Positions 6,429 through 6,696 of a DNA stretch of 6,696 bases are shown in pieces (within the stretch, counting starts at the first letter, position 1; each line of letters begins with the position of its first letter). The notes under the pieces were generated by a model. That model had not been told where the DNA came from. It did not search any database and saw only the letters and a list, made by a program, of their open reading frames with translations. This stretch comes from an uncultured Bacteroidota bacterium. GTDB taxonomy: Bacteria; Bacteroidota; Bacteroidia; Chitinophagales; Chitinophagaceae. Where the stretch lies: assembly GCA_903913355.1 (NCBI GenBank), contig CAIWKU010000099.1, positions 1 through 6,696 of the forward strand, in the 5' to 3' direction. The position numbers and the translations under genes are program-made.

Positions 6429-6696
6429 ATGATCAAAATCAATTACCCTTCACCTGAATTCCGTTTTAAAGAAGAAGAAGGTAAAGAATGGATTTTTGAT
6501 GAGTTAAGAAAACAATGGGTGCGTCTTTCACCCGAAGAATGGGTACGTCAGAATATATTGGTTTATCTTATTAAAACCCTCTCTTATCCTGCTTCATTGA
6601 TTGCTGTTGAAAAAGAAATTAGTCTGGGTACGCTCAAAAAACGTTTTGATATTCTCGTCTACAAAAATGCAATTCCCTGGATGATTATTGAATGTA
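6429..6696 (+). CDS. HsdR N-terminal-domain protein, predicted PD-(D/E)XK nuclease fold (partial)
   Basis: The visible 89 residues, MIKINYPSPEFRFKEEEGKEW to WMIIEC, resemble the small Bacteroidota proteins annotated as type I restriction enzyme R protein N-terminal domain (HSDR_N_2 type). EEWVRQNILVYLI (36-48) is the characteristic helix. Glu61 in AVEKEI, Asp74 in KKRFDILV and Glu88 in IIEC line up as the E...D...E-x-K core. The lysine should be encoded just past the right edge, where the next codon begins with A. Full-length homologues are short (roughly 140-160 aa from memory) and carry no helicase domain, so this is not a complete type I restriction subunit. In other Bacteroidota I recall this gene near holA (DNA polymerase III delta) and sometimes amn, which would suggest a housekeeping rather than restriction role. 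That is recollection, not seen here. The cellular function is unknown. Confidence 0.8.
   Translation, partial: MIKINYPSPEFRFKEEEGKEWIFDELRKQWVRLSPEEWVRQNILVYLIKTLSYPASLIAVEKEISLGTLKKRFDILVYKNAIPWMIIEC

Noticed and set aside
6429..6696. A complete type I restriction-modification system
   Set aside because: Only an HsdR_N-like domain is visible; no methylase, specificity subunit or helicase motif is present, and the family is usually a short stand-alone protein.
1..6696. CRISPR array, transposon, integrase site, tRNA/rRNA or riboswitch
   Set aside because: Reading both strands showed no spaced direct repeats, terminal inverted repeats, transposase motifs or recognisable structured-RNA signatures; nearly all bases are assigned to protein genes.

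Overview
The window looks like ordinary chromosomal DNA from a member of the Bacteroidota, probably a Chitinophagaceae-like lineage. The phylum call rests on several things: the style of the encoded proteins (a GGGFGDDGIHNILEAA-type KdtA, a short AMP nucleosidase and a one-domain HsdR_N-like protein), moderate to low G+C, a near absence of Shine-Dalgarno sequences ahead of the start codons, and TAnnTTTG-type -7 promoter boxes. The family-level call is inference from remembered homologues.

Layout, left to right. (1) A leftward pair: a DegT/DnrJ/EryC1-family sugar aminotransferase (1120-2247) followed after 6 bp by UDP-glucose 6-dehydrogenase (1-1113, C-terminus outside the window). This is the start of a nucleotide-sugar / surface-polysaccharide operon. 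(2) Rightward kdtA (2380-3645), the Kdo transferase of lipid A core assembly, divergent from the pair across a 132-bp promoter region. (3) A leftward gene of unknown function (3618-4268), whose 3' end overlaps kdtA tail-to-tail by 28 bp. (4) Rightward tdk (4352-4918), overlapping the start of ccmB (4908-5567), a heme-exporter-type membrane protein. (5) Leftward AMP nucleosidase (5572-6342), ending 4 bp from the ccmB stop. (6) Rightward, incomplete at the window edge, an HsdR N-terminal-domain (PD-(D/E)XK-type) protein (6429 to end).

The eight genes change strand five times, with three short divergent intergenic regions (132, 83 and 86 bp) and two convergent junctions with almost no spacer. 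Coding density is about 95 percent, and no stretch over 300 bp lacks a gene. Functionally there is one surface-glycan block (aminotransferase, ugd, kdtA), two nucleotide-metabolism genes (tdk salvage, amn catabolism), one cytochrome c maturation gene and one orphan nuclease-fold gene. They do not obviously form one pathway.

I found no mobile element, CRISPR array, RNA gene, toxin-antitoxin pair or clear novel system. The points most worth a second look are the unknown 216-aa protein, the orphan HsdR_N-like protein, the isolated ccmB translationally joined to tdk, and the unusually tight convergent gene ends.
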